A stretch of 64,000 bases of DNA from Dichetophora obliterata (Eukaryota > Arthropoda > Insecta > Diptera > Sciomyzidae), in assembly GCA_963920525.1 (NCBI GenBank), contig OY986435.1:303683408-303747407 (forward strand), in the 5' to 3' direction. The translations under genes were made by a program, and so were the position numbers. The stretch's first letter is position 1. Each line of letters begins with the position of its first letter. Under the pieces are notes generated by a model. That model did not search any database. It worked only from the letters and a program-made list of their open reading frames with translations, and had not been told where the DNA came from. This document shows, piece after piece, positions 18,301-29,700 of the stretch.

Positions 18301-19055
18301 TGTAATCCACGTTGGGTCCGTTCGCCCTGTCAATGACATCGATGTATTAAAAGGACTAAAAATACGAGGAGAGGGGCTTGCCCTTACCACTGAGGGTATG
18401 TGAATTCGCATTCCAAGTTTAAACATAGTACTTAAAATATAGAATGTAAAAACTGGTTTTTATGTGATTTATATTTTGTTCTATTTATTGATTTCTCTCC
18501 GGTAAAAAACATTCAGGTGAAGTAATATGGAAAATATGTGCTTGAAATGTGAAAGTTTATCTTATTAGAAATATGAGAAAAATAGAAAGTTAGTCAAAAA
18601 AAATTAATAAATTCATTCAGGTGCATAGCAGGTGAATGCCTTTAAACCGTCCCACCCCTCTCCCAATTTTTTCAATATGTTGCTATAGCAATATGTTGCT
18701 ATAGCTTGCCATCGTGAACACATCAGTTGAGTTTATCATAAAATATCAGATTTCCGGAGTAAGTATTTAATTCTATGTTTTGGTTTCAATTTCAGATTGG
18801 TCTGCACGTCTGTCATTCCATTCAGTCAACATAATTTTTAATACAAAACAAATGCTTAAAATTAATCAAAAAATATGCGAACATTTTTTTCAGAATATTT
18901 TAGGGCATTCTTAAATTTTTAAAACGGCTAAATTTGAAAATTTAAAAATAAAAATAATAACAATAATAACATAAGCATAAAAGTAAAGTAAAGCAAAAAT
19001 ACAACGACAACATGAAAGGGAAAAAAACTGGAAAATTGACACTGAAATCTTATCG
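18301..19055. other. Non-coding DNA, no gene seen
   Basis: The first 100 bases may include more of the R1-like element. A 16-base direct duplication (core AATATGTTGCTATAGC) lies at about 18675-18707. The rest is A-rich without recognisable features. Confidence 0.45.
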
Positions 19056-19240
19056 CCTATGTGGTGTAGTGCGCTAATGCGATTGCACGGCGATCACGGC
19101 CCGGGTTCGATTCCCGCCGGCATCACAAATATTTCTGATGTATCCTGCAGCAGGGCCGAAATTGCAATAAAATCAGTTGCAATTGCAATTTTTTCCTCTT
19201 CATATTGAAAATGTTGTTGTTGTTGTTGTTTCTTTGGAAA
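19056..19240 (+). repeat. tRNA-derived SINE-like element
   Basis: Box A (TGGTGTAGTG at 19062-19071) and a perfect box B (GGTTCGATTCC at 19104-19114) lie about 32 bases apart, as in a tRNA gene. The T arm (CGGG-TTCGATT-CCCG) pairs, but the sequence before box A does not form an acceptor stem with the 3' side. An unrelated body follows and ends in a (GTT)n run at about 19211-19230, a typical SINE tail. This makes a SINE more likely than a tRNA gene. Confidence 0.6.
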
Positions 19241-19832
19241 AATCCGCTAGAGCAATTCATTGTTTGAACCTCACCTAAAGCTCAATAAACAATTTTAAAC
19301 TATCTATCAAACAACTAGAATTTGTATTTGAAATCAAGTATGATTTAAACTATCAAACATTTAGAACTTGTATTTAAATCGTAGAAAATCAACATAAAAA
19401 ATAAAAAATACTTAAAATTCACACATACCTCAGTAAAATGTTTATATGTGCACAAATATTTTTTATTTTTTCTCCGTGGTTTATAACAATACAATTTTTT
19501 TAAGCTTGCCAAAACTTTTTTTAAAGGATAGAGTTTATTAGTCGAACAGAGAATTTTTCTCTTCCTCGTATTCGTAGTACCGTTAATCGAAAATAGTGTC
19601 AATTCTCGCGTGTGCAATAGAAAATATTTATATGTGCACAAATGCTTCTTTTGTGTTTAAACTGCTATAACGTAAAAATGACGAAATTTTGTTGATAACC
19701 TTAGTAAGAAAAACCATAAACATACCGGTAATACATTTTTGGAACAAAATATGAGCACATTTTAGAGTTATTTTATTTTTCAAACAAAAATTCCACGTGG
19801 AACCACTTAATCTAAAAAACATCGTTGAAATA
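19241..19832. other. Non-coding DNA, no feature seen
   Basis: AT-rich. Open frames on the minus strand (19345-19641, 19628-19822) contain no recognisable domain. A 15-base sequence (ATTTATATGTGCACA) occurs at about 19440 and 19626. Confidence 0.45.
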
Positions 19833-20489
19833 TAAAAGGCTTAAATGAAGCCGGTATAAAAGTAGATGCTACAGCTGCTAGGACAAAACGTCACCGAAAC
19901 ACCTTAACAAATTTTTTAAAAGATCCTGGCAACTATGCCAAGCGGAGTGAAAGAAAATCCGCGATAGAACAACGGCACAAAAGACGAATTCGACGTCTTG
20001 CTGTAGAGAAAGGGATGAGTTGTGGTGGAATTGCTGCGCATTTAGATCTAAGGTTTACTAGAAGCAGAATCCAACAAATTTTGGATGAAAATTCCAATGT
20101 CAGCTAGGAATCGCCCTCTCAACCCAGGCTTCTACCATGGCACATTGCGTCCAGTCTAGCATAAGCCGAAAAATATAAATTTTGTGAGAAAGAATTTGGG
20201 AATGTCATATTAAGTGATGAAGAAAGGGTTAACCTTGACGGGCCCGATGGTTGCCAGAAATACCGGCACAGTTTGCGATAGCCACGACAAATTAGGTATG
20301 TGCGTAACCATGGGCGGGGATCATTGATGATTTCATCTGGTTTCAGATACTTTGAAAGTCTCTCCTGTATTCTATTTCATGCAAATCGAATGCACAAATG
20401 TATATTGAGTTCACATGCTACAAATACCAGGATAACTGGACTTTTGATCAGGTCAACGCACCAACAAATTCTTCCCGAGCAATAAATGA
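19833..20489 (+). pseudogene. Tc3-like (Tc1/mariner) transposase relic
   Basis: The + strand reads KGLNEAGIKVDATA at the start, then NFLKDPGNYAKRSERKSA, RRIRRLAVEKGMS and AAHLDLRFTRSRIQQIL, matching the two helix-turn-helix regions of Tc3-type transposases. Next come the first catalytic block ILSDEERVNLDGPDG (about 20208-20252), a GRGSLMISSGF block (about 20310-20345), and a decayed second catalytic block, WTFDQVNAPTNSSRAIND, near 20435-20490. The glutamine-aspartate pair usual there is changed and the third block is not visible. Several stops and frameshifts break the gene. Confidence 0.75.
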
Positions 20490-21372
20490 CTTACGATAAA
20501 TATGAAATATATCCGTATTGTAATGACCTGATGTTAGTCATGACTTGAATTCTATCTAAAACCTGTGAGGCATTCTTTCGGTCCAAGTTTATAGAAACGG
20601 GCGCCAGTTCGAGTCGATTAAGCATCTGAAAACAGTTCTTTAAGATGAATTTTAGAAAATCGATGGCTCCATCCTCAGATCGTTGATGCACTTCATGCCT
20701 TGCACGCTTTACCAAGTCATATATAAGAAAGGATGACCTATTTTCTTTTAAAATCTATATATAATTCTATTTTTTTCCATAAAATCAATAAAAATAGGTT
20801 GTGCTCATATAAATATTTTTTATAAACTTTTTAAATAGCTACGTTCTAATTTTCTTAAAAACAGCAGGTTCTTTAAATAAGCTATTTCTGATTTTTCATA
20901 TCCAGTCCTTAATACTATTTCAATAAGAAAATAATATAAAAACAAATTAAGTTATGTTTGATTACAATTGCACATACAATTATTTTACTGAGGTATTCTT
21001 TAGCTAATTTTAACCTTTTTTCTGTGAACTTTTTTTTGTTAAGTTGATTGTTTTGAAATGAAAAATTCAAATAACTTTTTTTTTTAAGGAGACAGTCTCG
21101 TCTTATATATAAAAATATAAGAATATATATTTTTTTATTTTTAACATAGATATGGTTGAGATAGGGCTTACTGAAGGCAACTCTGTTGAAAACTAGTTGA
21201 CATGATTTCTCAGCTCTGAAACCAACAATTGAAAATTCTTATTAAAACATTAGTTACTCGCTATGTTCGGTGGTAAATAAGGTATTTGGGGCAAAATAAA
21301 CTTTTCTTTATTAAGGTCGCATCAAAAGAGGTGAAATAATAATAGATATTTATAATTTCACAATGAGATATA
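20490..21372. other. Non-coding DNA, no feature seen
   Basis: AT-rich; the rest of the Tc3-like element is not recognisable beyond about 20490. ATA at 21370-21372 is the left target duplication of the next element. Confidence 0.45.
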
Positions 21373-22128
21373 GGCCATTATTATGAGTTGCTTTCGACGT
21401 TCGATCTTCGCTGGTTATCGAACAACGAGTATCGAAAGTTAAATTCTTATTATGAGCAGCAACCCTATCGAAATGTTCGTTGCTCATCGAAATTTCAGTC
21501 GAATAGGATTTTGCTTTCGATGCGATGCGTGCTGAGCAAAAATTGCTAAAAATTTAAGTATTTTGTGATTGTATTTTCCTTTTTAAAGACTAAAAACTAA
21601 TATTGAACTGTTTTTGTAACTTTTATGCAGATCTAAGCAACAAATCGCAGTTAAAAAAACTGGTCTCTGCAACTTTGACTGCAAAGGATATTTGTTCCAA
21701 AGTTCAGGCGAAAAAGTAATGGGAAGAACTCACGCCAGAATTAAATTGCTTAAGACCACCAGTTAGAACAACAGCAAAGTGGCTTGAGATTAGCTAAAAA
21801 AGCATTGCTCAACAGTTTTCTACTTCTAGCCAGTTCCGTCAAGCTTTCATAATCTTCTGACAAAGCGTCGAATCTTATGGAAATTATTTTCGTCATAGTC
21901 ATAACTTCTTTGTCTTATTTTTTTCAATCAACTTTCAAACCAATCGTATTTAGTTGAAATAATACAACGATCACCTGATAGAAATGTACTACCGTGAGCA
22001 AACAATATGAACGAAATTCACAATAGCGCTACTCTTTGTCGAAAGCACGTTATAATACCAAATGCAAATTCGTTCGATCAGGCCATTCGACTACAGTCGA
22101 AGATCGAACGCAGCTCATAATAAGGGCC
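21373..22128 (+). mobile_element. PIF/Harbinger-type element with Myb-like relic
   Basis: The ends are inverted repeats: GGCCATTATTATGAGTTGC at 21373 and, read inward from 22128, GGCCCTTATTATGAGCTGC. Both are flanked by ATA (21370-21372 and 22129-22131). More TTCGATCTTCG-type sequence lies just inside both ends. In the middle, around 21630-21800, the + strand reads KKLVSATLTAKDICSKVQAKK then WEELTPELNCLRPPVRTTAKW, resembling the Myb/SANT-like DNA-binding protein that accompanies Harbinger transposases in insects. Stops interrupt it and no transposase is present. A 3-bp duplication fits PIF/Harbinger, although the usual target is TTA or TAA. Confidence 0.65.
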
Positions 22129-22131
22129 ATA

Positions 22132-23836
22132 AGCTTAACAATAATATGTGAAAATTTTAGCCTGATCGGTTGGATAAGTTTTTCGTCATCACGTCAACGA
22201 TGTCGAGAAAATCGTGTTTGAAGTTTTTTGTTGCCGTTGATGTCATCTGGATGCGTCTACTAAATAAGTATCTTATACATGCTTCTCTATCTCGGTGTCT
22301 TAAATAAGATGTAAACTATTTCTAATGGTATCTAATATAAAAAACTGCGTTTATTCTTTGAAAAGCATAGAACCAGACTAAATAAAAATTGATTATTCAA
22401 TAACGGATATTAAAAAAAAAATGTCAATACCTCTGTTTCGATAAACAGTAAAAGCTTAAGTCGACTTATGACAGAGCTGAGTTATTGTTATAAACCTTTA
22501 AACACACAAAATCTGGAGCTTCTAGCATAACCTTAGACAAAGCTATGACACAAAAACGAAAGACCTATTCATTTATTTATTTATTTTATATTCAATTTTA
22601 ATTTTTTAAAAAAAACTAGTTTTTAGTAAAAATTTATTTTTTCAGCAAAAAAATTGTGATATATGGGAAATGAAAATTCGTTAAGACCGATTGATAGATA
22701 ATTAAATTATAAAGAAATATTCCTTTAGCCAAAATCTACTATCAGAAAATCAACTTGGGAGGGACAGTAGCGCCATGACATTAAATTGAAATGACATTAA
22801 ATTGAAACTCAATAAAAAACATCGTAGCATACCAGTTCAAACGAAAATAGAACCGCCTCTGTGAAGAATAATTGAATGATTTAACAGTTTAACTGCGTTT
22901 GATTGATTGCTAACCGAGCAACTTGACATTTAGTTGTATGCCCTTTTCATCCAACTCGCAACATTAACAGCCAATAAATTAAATTTGTTGCGGATTCGAG
23001 ACAAACAAACTATAATCACCTTCATTAAACAGTTAAACTGCTGTTTACGTTTTGTTAAAAAATAGGTAAATCCAATCAAAGTCGATTTAGTTAGTTAACC
23101 CTTTCGTATTGAAAAACATTATCATTGTCCAAAAAGTTTCCATTTTTATACCGCCGGGATTTATAACTGAGCGATACGGCATAATTAGCTTAGTAATAAT
23201 AGATTCCTTACAATCGTGACATCTGCAAAAATTCATTTTTAAAAACTTTTTAACAAAAAATTAAGATACAAATAATTGCCATTCAAATATGCATATAAAT
23301 GTGGTGCTATTGTCTCGCATTCATTTTCCCTTGTTTTCCCAATATATTTTCAAAAACAATTATAGAAATTTCGCTTTAAATTGACTTGAGTAACACCCCC
23401 CCGTTTCGTTGCAAAGCCGCCCACACAACGCACTTAATCCTAATGTTTCCAAACATACAATTTTTAATCCTATTAGCTGATCCTTCTTTAGAAAAACACA
23501 CACACTCTTTATTGTCAACTCATCTCGAACGACATCTTTAGCCACAGGGGCGCACGTCAAACGTCCAAAAACCACAACAACATCGTCAAACCTTTTTCCG
23601 TACCTGTTGCTCACTCAAAAATAACTCAAAGGAAACAACTAAAAAGCAAACAAATAATTTCCAGCATCACAACCGCACCTGAACTGGCTGACTGACTGAC
23701 TCTGACTCCACTGATTATCTATCTTTGTTAACCGCAGAAACAATCATAAAAATCAAAAATATCTCCTTAAGTATCACAACAAGTAATGCTTTATTTTCTG
23801 AATATCCTTTTCTTTTCTTTTTTTTTTTTCTTTTAG
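22132..23836. other. Non-coding DNA upstream of labial exon (intron 1 end)
   Basis: No gene is visible. The 3' end carries a long pyrimidine tract and the acceptor TTTTAG at 23831-23836. The sequence TGATAGATAA near 22692 matches the general PBX-Hox site pattern TGATNNATNN; in so AT-rich a region this may be chance. Minus-strand open frame 23360-23614 has no recognisable domain. Confidence 0.5.
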
Positions 23837-24243
23837 CTCCTAAACTACCTGCCACCATTCAAGAATATCAGCTCAATGGTCAATCTCTGGATATTTGTCG
23901 TAACGGTGCACCGCTGTCTGGTCATCAGTCTCAGAGTGCGTTACTGCTTGGTGGCAACAACAACAACAGCAGCAGCAGCAATAACAACAACACCAACAGC
24001 AACCACCTTCATCATCCTCATCATCATCACCATCATCAAAATAATGGTCTGAATAGTCCACATCATCTTGGTCTAAGCAATATAAGCAGTTGTAGCCTGA
24101 ATGCAGCCACCAACAATTCGGGACGCACAAATTTCACCAACAAACAGCTAACAGAACTGGAGAAGGAATTCCATTTTAACCGCTATTTGACGCGTGCACG
24201 ACGCATTGAGATAGCAAATACTTTGCAGCTCAATGAAACACAG
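23837..24243 (+). CDS. lab: Labial Hox protein, exon with homeodomain residues 1-44
   Basis: This exon encodes the middle of the anterior Hox transcription factor Labial, which with Exd/Pbx partners binds DNA in the nucleus and specifies head segments and endoderm cell types in flies. After the acceptor AG at 23835-23836 it reads [20 protein letters not shown], then Asn-, Ser- and His-rich runs (about 23956-24040), then [20 protein letters not shown] at the homeodomain start. It ends ...LQLNETQ at 24243, after homeodomain residue 44, at a GT donor (GTGAAA). The frame begins with the last two bases of a split codon, so an upstream exon carrying the start codon and the YKWM hexapeptide must lie outside the window. 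The coding frame reads on into the intron to 24327 without splicing. Confidence 0.95.
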
Positions 24244-24363
24244 GTGAAAAGTTTTAGATTCTTAACAAATGTTAACAAACCTAACAGGAAATTAATAAGA
24301 TTTCACATCAAAAAAACTATGACTTAATGCAAACAACTTAGGATTAGAAAAATGGGGCTTAAG

Positions 24364-24613
24364 GTGGTCTAGCGCTCAAAAATTTAAGGTATTTTTATGA
24401 TTTTTTTAAGAGAAAAAAATATTGAACAACGATATCTAAACTTTAAAGGTATATTGTAACACGCATTCATCATAAAAAACAATAGTTTTTTAATTAAAAA
24501 ATTGTTGATCAGGCTCAATGTGATGCTCAGTGAGACCCTCTCAAAGCAAAGGCCTGGATGGTGTTGTAGATTTTGAAATCCAAAAATATTATTAATCACT
24601 ATGCACTAGACCA
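24364..24613. repeat. Possible 250-bp MITE with 12-bp inverted ends
   Basis: GGTGGTCTAGCGC at the left is the inverse, with one change, of the right end GCACTAGACCACC. No target duplication was identified, and the right end merges with the border of the next inverted repeat, so this may be part of a larger composite. Confidence 0.35.
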
Positions 24614-24620
24614 CCCATAT

Positions 24621-26129
24621 GTGCAAAAGTGTTATTTTCTTCGCTCCCCGCACATTTTCGTAGAGAACTAGACTAAAAAATAAGAACTGCAAAAAAACCG
24701 GGTGCGTCTAGTGGTAAATTGCCAGTCGCATTTGACTTAAAGTCTCAAAAACACACTTTAAAAAAGTTCAACATTTTTTTGATCTGTAACTCTTTTAAAA
24801 AGTTTTAAAAGAGTTCGTGATTGGAAATTTTAATTTAAGAATAACCTAGCCAATAACAACAGTGTATAAACTTTTGATTGACTTATATTATTTGTGGTAA
24901 AATCAACGTTTAAGGATACGATTTTTGAAATTTTTTGTGCACCTTTTTTGCAAAAACGTTTGCCATTATGTTTTTCGTACGGATAAAATTATGTGCTTTA
25001 TTTCCTAATAGTGATAATTAAGTAAAATTTAAATGAAATTTTTTTTTTATAGAAAATATTTATTTTTAGCGCCGATAGCGCGGTTCAAGGTTAGAATACA
25101 TAAAACAATAATTAAAAACGTTAATACAAAAAAATGATATAATTTAATTATAGTTAATAATACAATTCAAGCAGAAGTAATATTTATTATATTTTAAGTT
25201 AAATCATTGGTAACACATTTAAGAACAAAGAACATTAAACAAATATCTTAAAGTTAATTTTTCATTTTAACGTCTTTAATTTTGTTTGGGGTAATTTTTA
25301 TCAAAATATTGAAAAATTTTGTCTTAAAAAAATTGTTGAATGGCAACTTTTACTACTCTTTCTGCTCTTCTTGATGAGTTAAAACGGCATTGAAATGTGA
25401 AATTATTGCTACGCCACGTTCTGCAATATCATTAACAACTAATAATTTTTTAACAATTAATTTTGCAGCAAGATAATCTTAATTTTCCTCCCAAGTGGCT
25501 GTTTTCCATTTTCACAATTTATCTGATATAGTTTGGAACTCCAAACACTATCACTACATTATACAAAGAACTACAGGTAATGTATTACCGGCGCAATAAA
25601 AAAATTTACTGCGCACCTCGTCATTGGTGCTCGTCAAATGTGACACTTATTGAATACATGCAAAAGAAAATGTCAAAAAGAGACGAAGATAGCAAAATGA
25701 AAATGAACAAACAGTCAAAATTATGTTAAGCACATTAAGCAACGTAGCCGCTTTTTGTGTACAGAGATAGGAAGGGGAAAAAACACCCCTACAAAATATG
25801 CAAATTTTTTTCACAAACAGTACTAAAAAATATATTTACTTTATTTTGGACATATGCTTTATTTAACAATATATATTTCATTTCAGTAAAACAAGTTTTC
25901 TTAAGAAAATTTCGTCATTTTAAAATCTTTACACCCTATGAATAAATTGTGGCTACGTTGCTACGTTGCTACCAATGAGCACCTTCTTTTAAAGTGTGGT
26001 TTTGAGGCTTTAAGTCAAATGCGACTGGCATTTTACCACTAGACGCACCCGGTTTTTTTGCAGTTCTTATTTTTTAGTCTAGTTCTCTACGAAAATGCGC
26101 GGAGAGCGAAGAAAATAACACTTTTGCAC
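24621..26129. mobile_element. Foldback-type element with 144-bp inverted arms
   Basis: The left arm (24621-24764) and right arm (25987-26129) are reverse complements differing at about five positions, roughly 96-97% identity. Both include GTGCAAAAGTGTTATTTTC at the outer end and CGGGTGCGTCTAGTGGTAAA inside. Weaker similarity (TAGAsCACCCAT) continues outward on both sides, separated by a small gap. The 1.2-kb interior is AT-rich with no readable transposase. Long, near-identical arms suggest a recent insertion; borders and target duplication could not be fixed. Confidence 0.75.
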
Positions 26130-26166
26130 ATTCCATATATTTCATGGGTGCTCTACTATGCACTCA

Positions 26167-26314
26167 TAGCTATAGCTGGAACTAGAAAGAAAAAATATTA
26201 AAAATTGACAGAATGACGCACTTATGAAATTTAATTCTAAAAACAGATTGTTTTTACCGGTAAAATATACGATGTTTTTGAAAAAAACTTTGATTCTAGT
26301 TCCTGCGATAGCTA
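26167..26314. repeat. 148-bp MITE-like inverted repeat
   Basis: TAGCTATAGCTGGAACTAGA at the left and TTCTAGTTCCTGCGATAGCT at the right are inverse to each other with about two mismatches. It sits 37 bases beyond the right arm of the larger foldback element. No clear target duplication. Confidence 0.5.
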
Positions 26315-26807
26315 GATGATGTGAATAGCATAATCGATGTTGTGAATAGCATATTAAAATTTCAGATGATTCAGATGAATTGTTTTTGTTTTCTCTACAA
26401 CACCATGCCAAAAAAAGTATTTTCGAGATGAATGATTATAAAGAGAATGAATGTAGACGAAACACTGAGGCTCGACACCTACTAAAACAGCTGTAGAAGT
26501 TGAAAAACCTCAGTATCCTTACAAAAATTTAACAGTATATTCTCGAAAGTCTATACTTTTGAAATATAAAAAAAAATCGGTTTCATAAAAATTCTAGACC
26601 TTAATTTGAAAATTTTTTAATACACCATTAACTACTAAATTCATTGAAATATATTTTGAGAAAATATTTAGTGAAGGTTTCTATTTTATATTACATTTTT
26701 AACGCTACATACATATGTAGCTAGTTTACTAAACATAGCAAAGCAAATTTTAACAATTTTTAAAAATGGTTAGTTTTTCATATGAATTCAATTAATTTCT
26801 CGATAAG

Positions 26808-29460
26808 TTATTTATTTACTTACTTTACTTACTTAGTTGGCGCTACAACCGTGTGTCGGTTTTGGCCTCATCTAAGAATTTGCGCCAGCCATTTCTGTCT
26901 TTCGCTTGCTGGCGCAGTTGGAAATTCCAAGCTTCGTCAGATTGTCCTCTACTTACTCTTTCCAACGAAGATGCGGTCGTCCTCTTCTGCGTTGACCGCC
27001 GCTGGGTACCGAATCGAATGTTTTCTTCACTGGAGCATCGTCTTTCATGCGCTGAACATGACCAAGGTAGCGAAGTCACTCGATTTTAATGCGCTTGACT
27101 ATGTCGATGTCAGCGTACAGCTCATACCGTTCATCATTCGACCGTATTCGGTACTCGCAGATTGGTCCGTATATCTTACGAAGAATCTTTCTCTCGAATG
27201 CTCCTAAAGTCTTTTCATCTGAACTGCTCAGCGTCCAGATTTATGATGCATAAAGTAGGACGGGCATGATGTCGAGAGAGGGCTCTGCTTCTCAATTGCC
27301 TACTGAGCCCAAAGTAACACCTGTTGGCAAGAGTTATTCTTCTTTTGATCTCAATGCCGATGTCGTTGATTGAGTTTAGGCTGGATCCCAGATAAACGCA
27401 GTCCTTCAAAACCTCGAAGGAGGTATTGTCAACTGTAACTTGTGTTCCAAGACGCTTTGGCTGTTTGTTTGTTGACACCAAGTATTTCGTCTTATCTGCA
27501 TTCACTGACAGACCCATTCGACTTAACTCTCTTTCTAATCTGGAAAATGCTGCACTGAATTCGCGCGTATTATGGCCAATGATATCGATGTCATCAACAT
27601 ACGCAAGCAGCATAACACTCTTGTAGAATATTGTGCCACTACGTCTCAGATCAGCAGCTCGGATGATCTTTTCCATCATTAGGTTGAAAAAGTCGCACGA
27701 TAAGGAATCACCTTGTCTAAAACCTCGTTTGGTAACAAATGGTGGGGAGAGGTCCTTACCGATTTTAACTGCGCTGCTGGTGTTGCTCAGTGTCATCCTG
27801 CAAAGTCGTATTAGTTTTGCAGGATTAACAAACTCAGACATGGTGGAGTACAGGTGCTTCCTTATTGGGCTGTCGAAGGCGGTGTCGTCTTGTTTTTCTT
27901 GAGTCTTCTCCAAGATTTGTCATAGCTTGAAAATCTGGTCGATGGTGGACTTTCCAGGTCTGAAGCCACACTGATAAGGTCTAATCAGTTCGTTTACAAT
28001 GGGCTTCAATCTTTCACATAAAATGCTCGGCAGGACCTTATATGCGATATTAAGAAGGCTTATCCCACGGTAATTGGCACAGATAGTGGGATTGCCTTTC
28101 TTGTGGATTGGGCAGAGCACACTGAGATTCCAATCGTTCGGAATGCACTCTTCCGACCATACTTTGCATAGAAGCTCGTCAATGCATTTAAGTAGAGCTT
28201 CGCCTCCGTTCTTAAACAGCTCAGCAGGTAAGCCATCAGCTCCCGCGGCTTTGTTATTTTTAAGCCGAGCTATAGCTGTCAGAACTTCATCATAGTCGGG
28301 CAGCGGAACTTCGACGCTGTCATCCGTGATTGGGGTTTCCGTGATATCATCTCTATTGGCGGGATTGTTGTCAGCGTCGCCATTTAGGAGCTTAGAGAAG
28401 TGTTAACTCCATAGCGTCAGTGTACTCTGGACATCTGTCACTAGATTCCCGTTTTCATCGTTGCAGGAAGGGGCCCCGGTTTTAAAACCATTGGCAAGGC
28501 GTCTTATTTTTTCGAAAAATTTTCGGGGCTCATTCCTGTCACCAAACATCTCAATCTTCTCCTGCTCAGAAAAACATCTCTCTTCCCTCCTCTTTTCTTT
28601 GTATCGCTCCTTAGCAGCGGGCGTTACAACCGACTGCAGTGTGGCTCTGTAGGCGGCGTCTTTCTGTGCAGTGGCGTCGCGAAACTCCTGGTCGTACCAC
28701 TGGTTTCGGCGAGGGCGGTGGTAGCCAATCACCTCTTCAGCAGCCGCACGCATGAAGTTCAAAATGTGTGTCCACTGCGCGCATATATCATCGATTGGAG
28801 GAGTGCTTTGAAGCAGGAGTGACAGTCGAGTGGCGAAAGCTTCGGCTGTCTGTTTCGATTGCAGCTTGTCGACGTCTAGCTTTCTCTGTGTAGGGTTGCG
28901 TGTATTCTTAGCTGCGCACAGACGTGTACGGATCTTGGCTGCAACAAGATAGTGATCCGAGTCAATGTTTGCACCACGGATCGTGCGTACATCCAATACA
29001 CTGGAAGAGTACCTTCCGTCGATCAAACCGTGATCAATTTAATTTTTGGTTTCTTGATCAGGGGACATCCAGGTGGCTTTATGAATATTAAGATGCTTGA
29101 ATGTAGTGCTACTTACGACCTTTCGTACTGATGGTATACTGATGCTGCGGCGAAGTCAATCAGCCGATTCTTACGTTGTGACGGGGGCAGCGCTCGTAAG
29201 CATTTTCAAGATGCTAGTAGAAAATTTCCTTGATCTTATCGTCCTTGTCTTCTGTCGGAGCGTGCGCACATATTAGGCTTATATTAAAAAATTTAACCTT
29301 GATGCGGATTATGGCAAGTCGTTCGTTCACAGGTGTGAATCGGAGGACGTGGGAACGTAGTCTCTTGCCAACTATAAATCCGCATACAAACTAGTGCTTC
29401 TCCGCATGGCCGCTGTAATAGATATAACAGGGTGCATGCCGAATGCAAAACCCTAGCTAT
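26808..29460 (-). mobile_element. RTE-clade retrotransposon in antisense within labial
   Basis: On the minus strand an AP endonuclease is followed by a reverse transcriptase and a short C-terminal region, with no RNase H. The 3' end is a short tandem tail, TAAGTAAGTAAAGTAAGTAA-like, at 26808-26836; short simple repeats at the 3' end are characteristic of RTE elements. The 5' end is truncated inside the endonuclease at about 29460. The coding strand is opposite to labial, so the labial transcript carries it as antisense RNA. Confidence 0.85.
26843..29450 (-). pseudogene. RTE endonuclease-reverse transcriptase, broken
   Basis: Minus-strand blocks, in order, are: endonuclease RFTPVNERLAIIRIKV (about 29290-29340), ISLICAHAPTEDKDD (about 29240-29285) and RGANIDSDHYLV (about 28940-28980); a connecting region at 28403-28900; reverse transcriptase with HKKGNPTICANYRGISLLN (about 28050-28110) and FRPGKSTIDQIF (about 27925-27965). 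The polymerase then jumps from a KTQEKQDDT sequence straight to AFDSPIR. The catalytic motif A aspartate seems to have been lost in a small deletion there (about 27870-27890). FRQGDSLSCDFFN and AYVDDIDIIG follow. The C-terminal GWRKFLDEAKT block, typical of RTE, ends near 26845. Frameshifts occur near 27215, 27915 and 28400, with further stops in the endonuclease. Confidence 0.85.
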
Positions 29461-29700
29461 AAAAATATTTTTTTCTGTGTTAACTTTCGATATTGTTTTT
29501 AAATTTAATAATTAAATCACAATTTCCGTTTCAAATTAGTTCCTCATCAAAATAATGTTTTTCTAAACATATTCCGACTCCTAGCTTTAGCCAAATTTCC
29601 AGTCGGTTAAATTTTCCAAAAATACCTGCATATTATTCTTACAAAAACTTATCCAAAATTTACATGGTAAATAATTACTTTGTTGCTATTTTCATTTTAG

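Larger units (their letters stand above)
24244..29700 (+). other. lab: labial intron splitting the homeobox, 5,457 bp
   Basis: Donor GTGAAA at 24244 and acceptor TTTTAG ending at 29700 splice homeodomain residue 44 to 45 in phase 0. The same intron position is known in Drosophila labial, where the intron is only a few hundred bases. Here it contains a pair of 144-bp inverted arms (24621-26129), two smaller inverted repeats and an antisense RTE retrotransposon (26808-29460). The stretches 24766-25985, 26316-26807 and 29461-29690 show no other feature. Confidence 0.9.

Noticed and set aside
19056..19130. Functional tRNA gene
   Set aside because: Promoter boxes are good but the acceptor stem does not pair and a SINE-like body and tail follow.
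23873..24130. Minus-strand Cys/Asp-rich open frame opposite labial
   Set aside because: It is the antisense of the His/Asn-codon repeats of the labial exon.
26142..26411. 89-codon minus-strand open frame in the labial intron
   Set aside because: It runs through a 148-bp inverted repeat and has no recognisable features.
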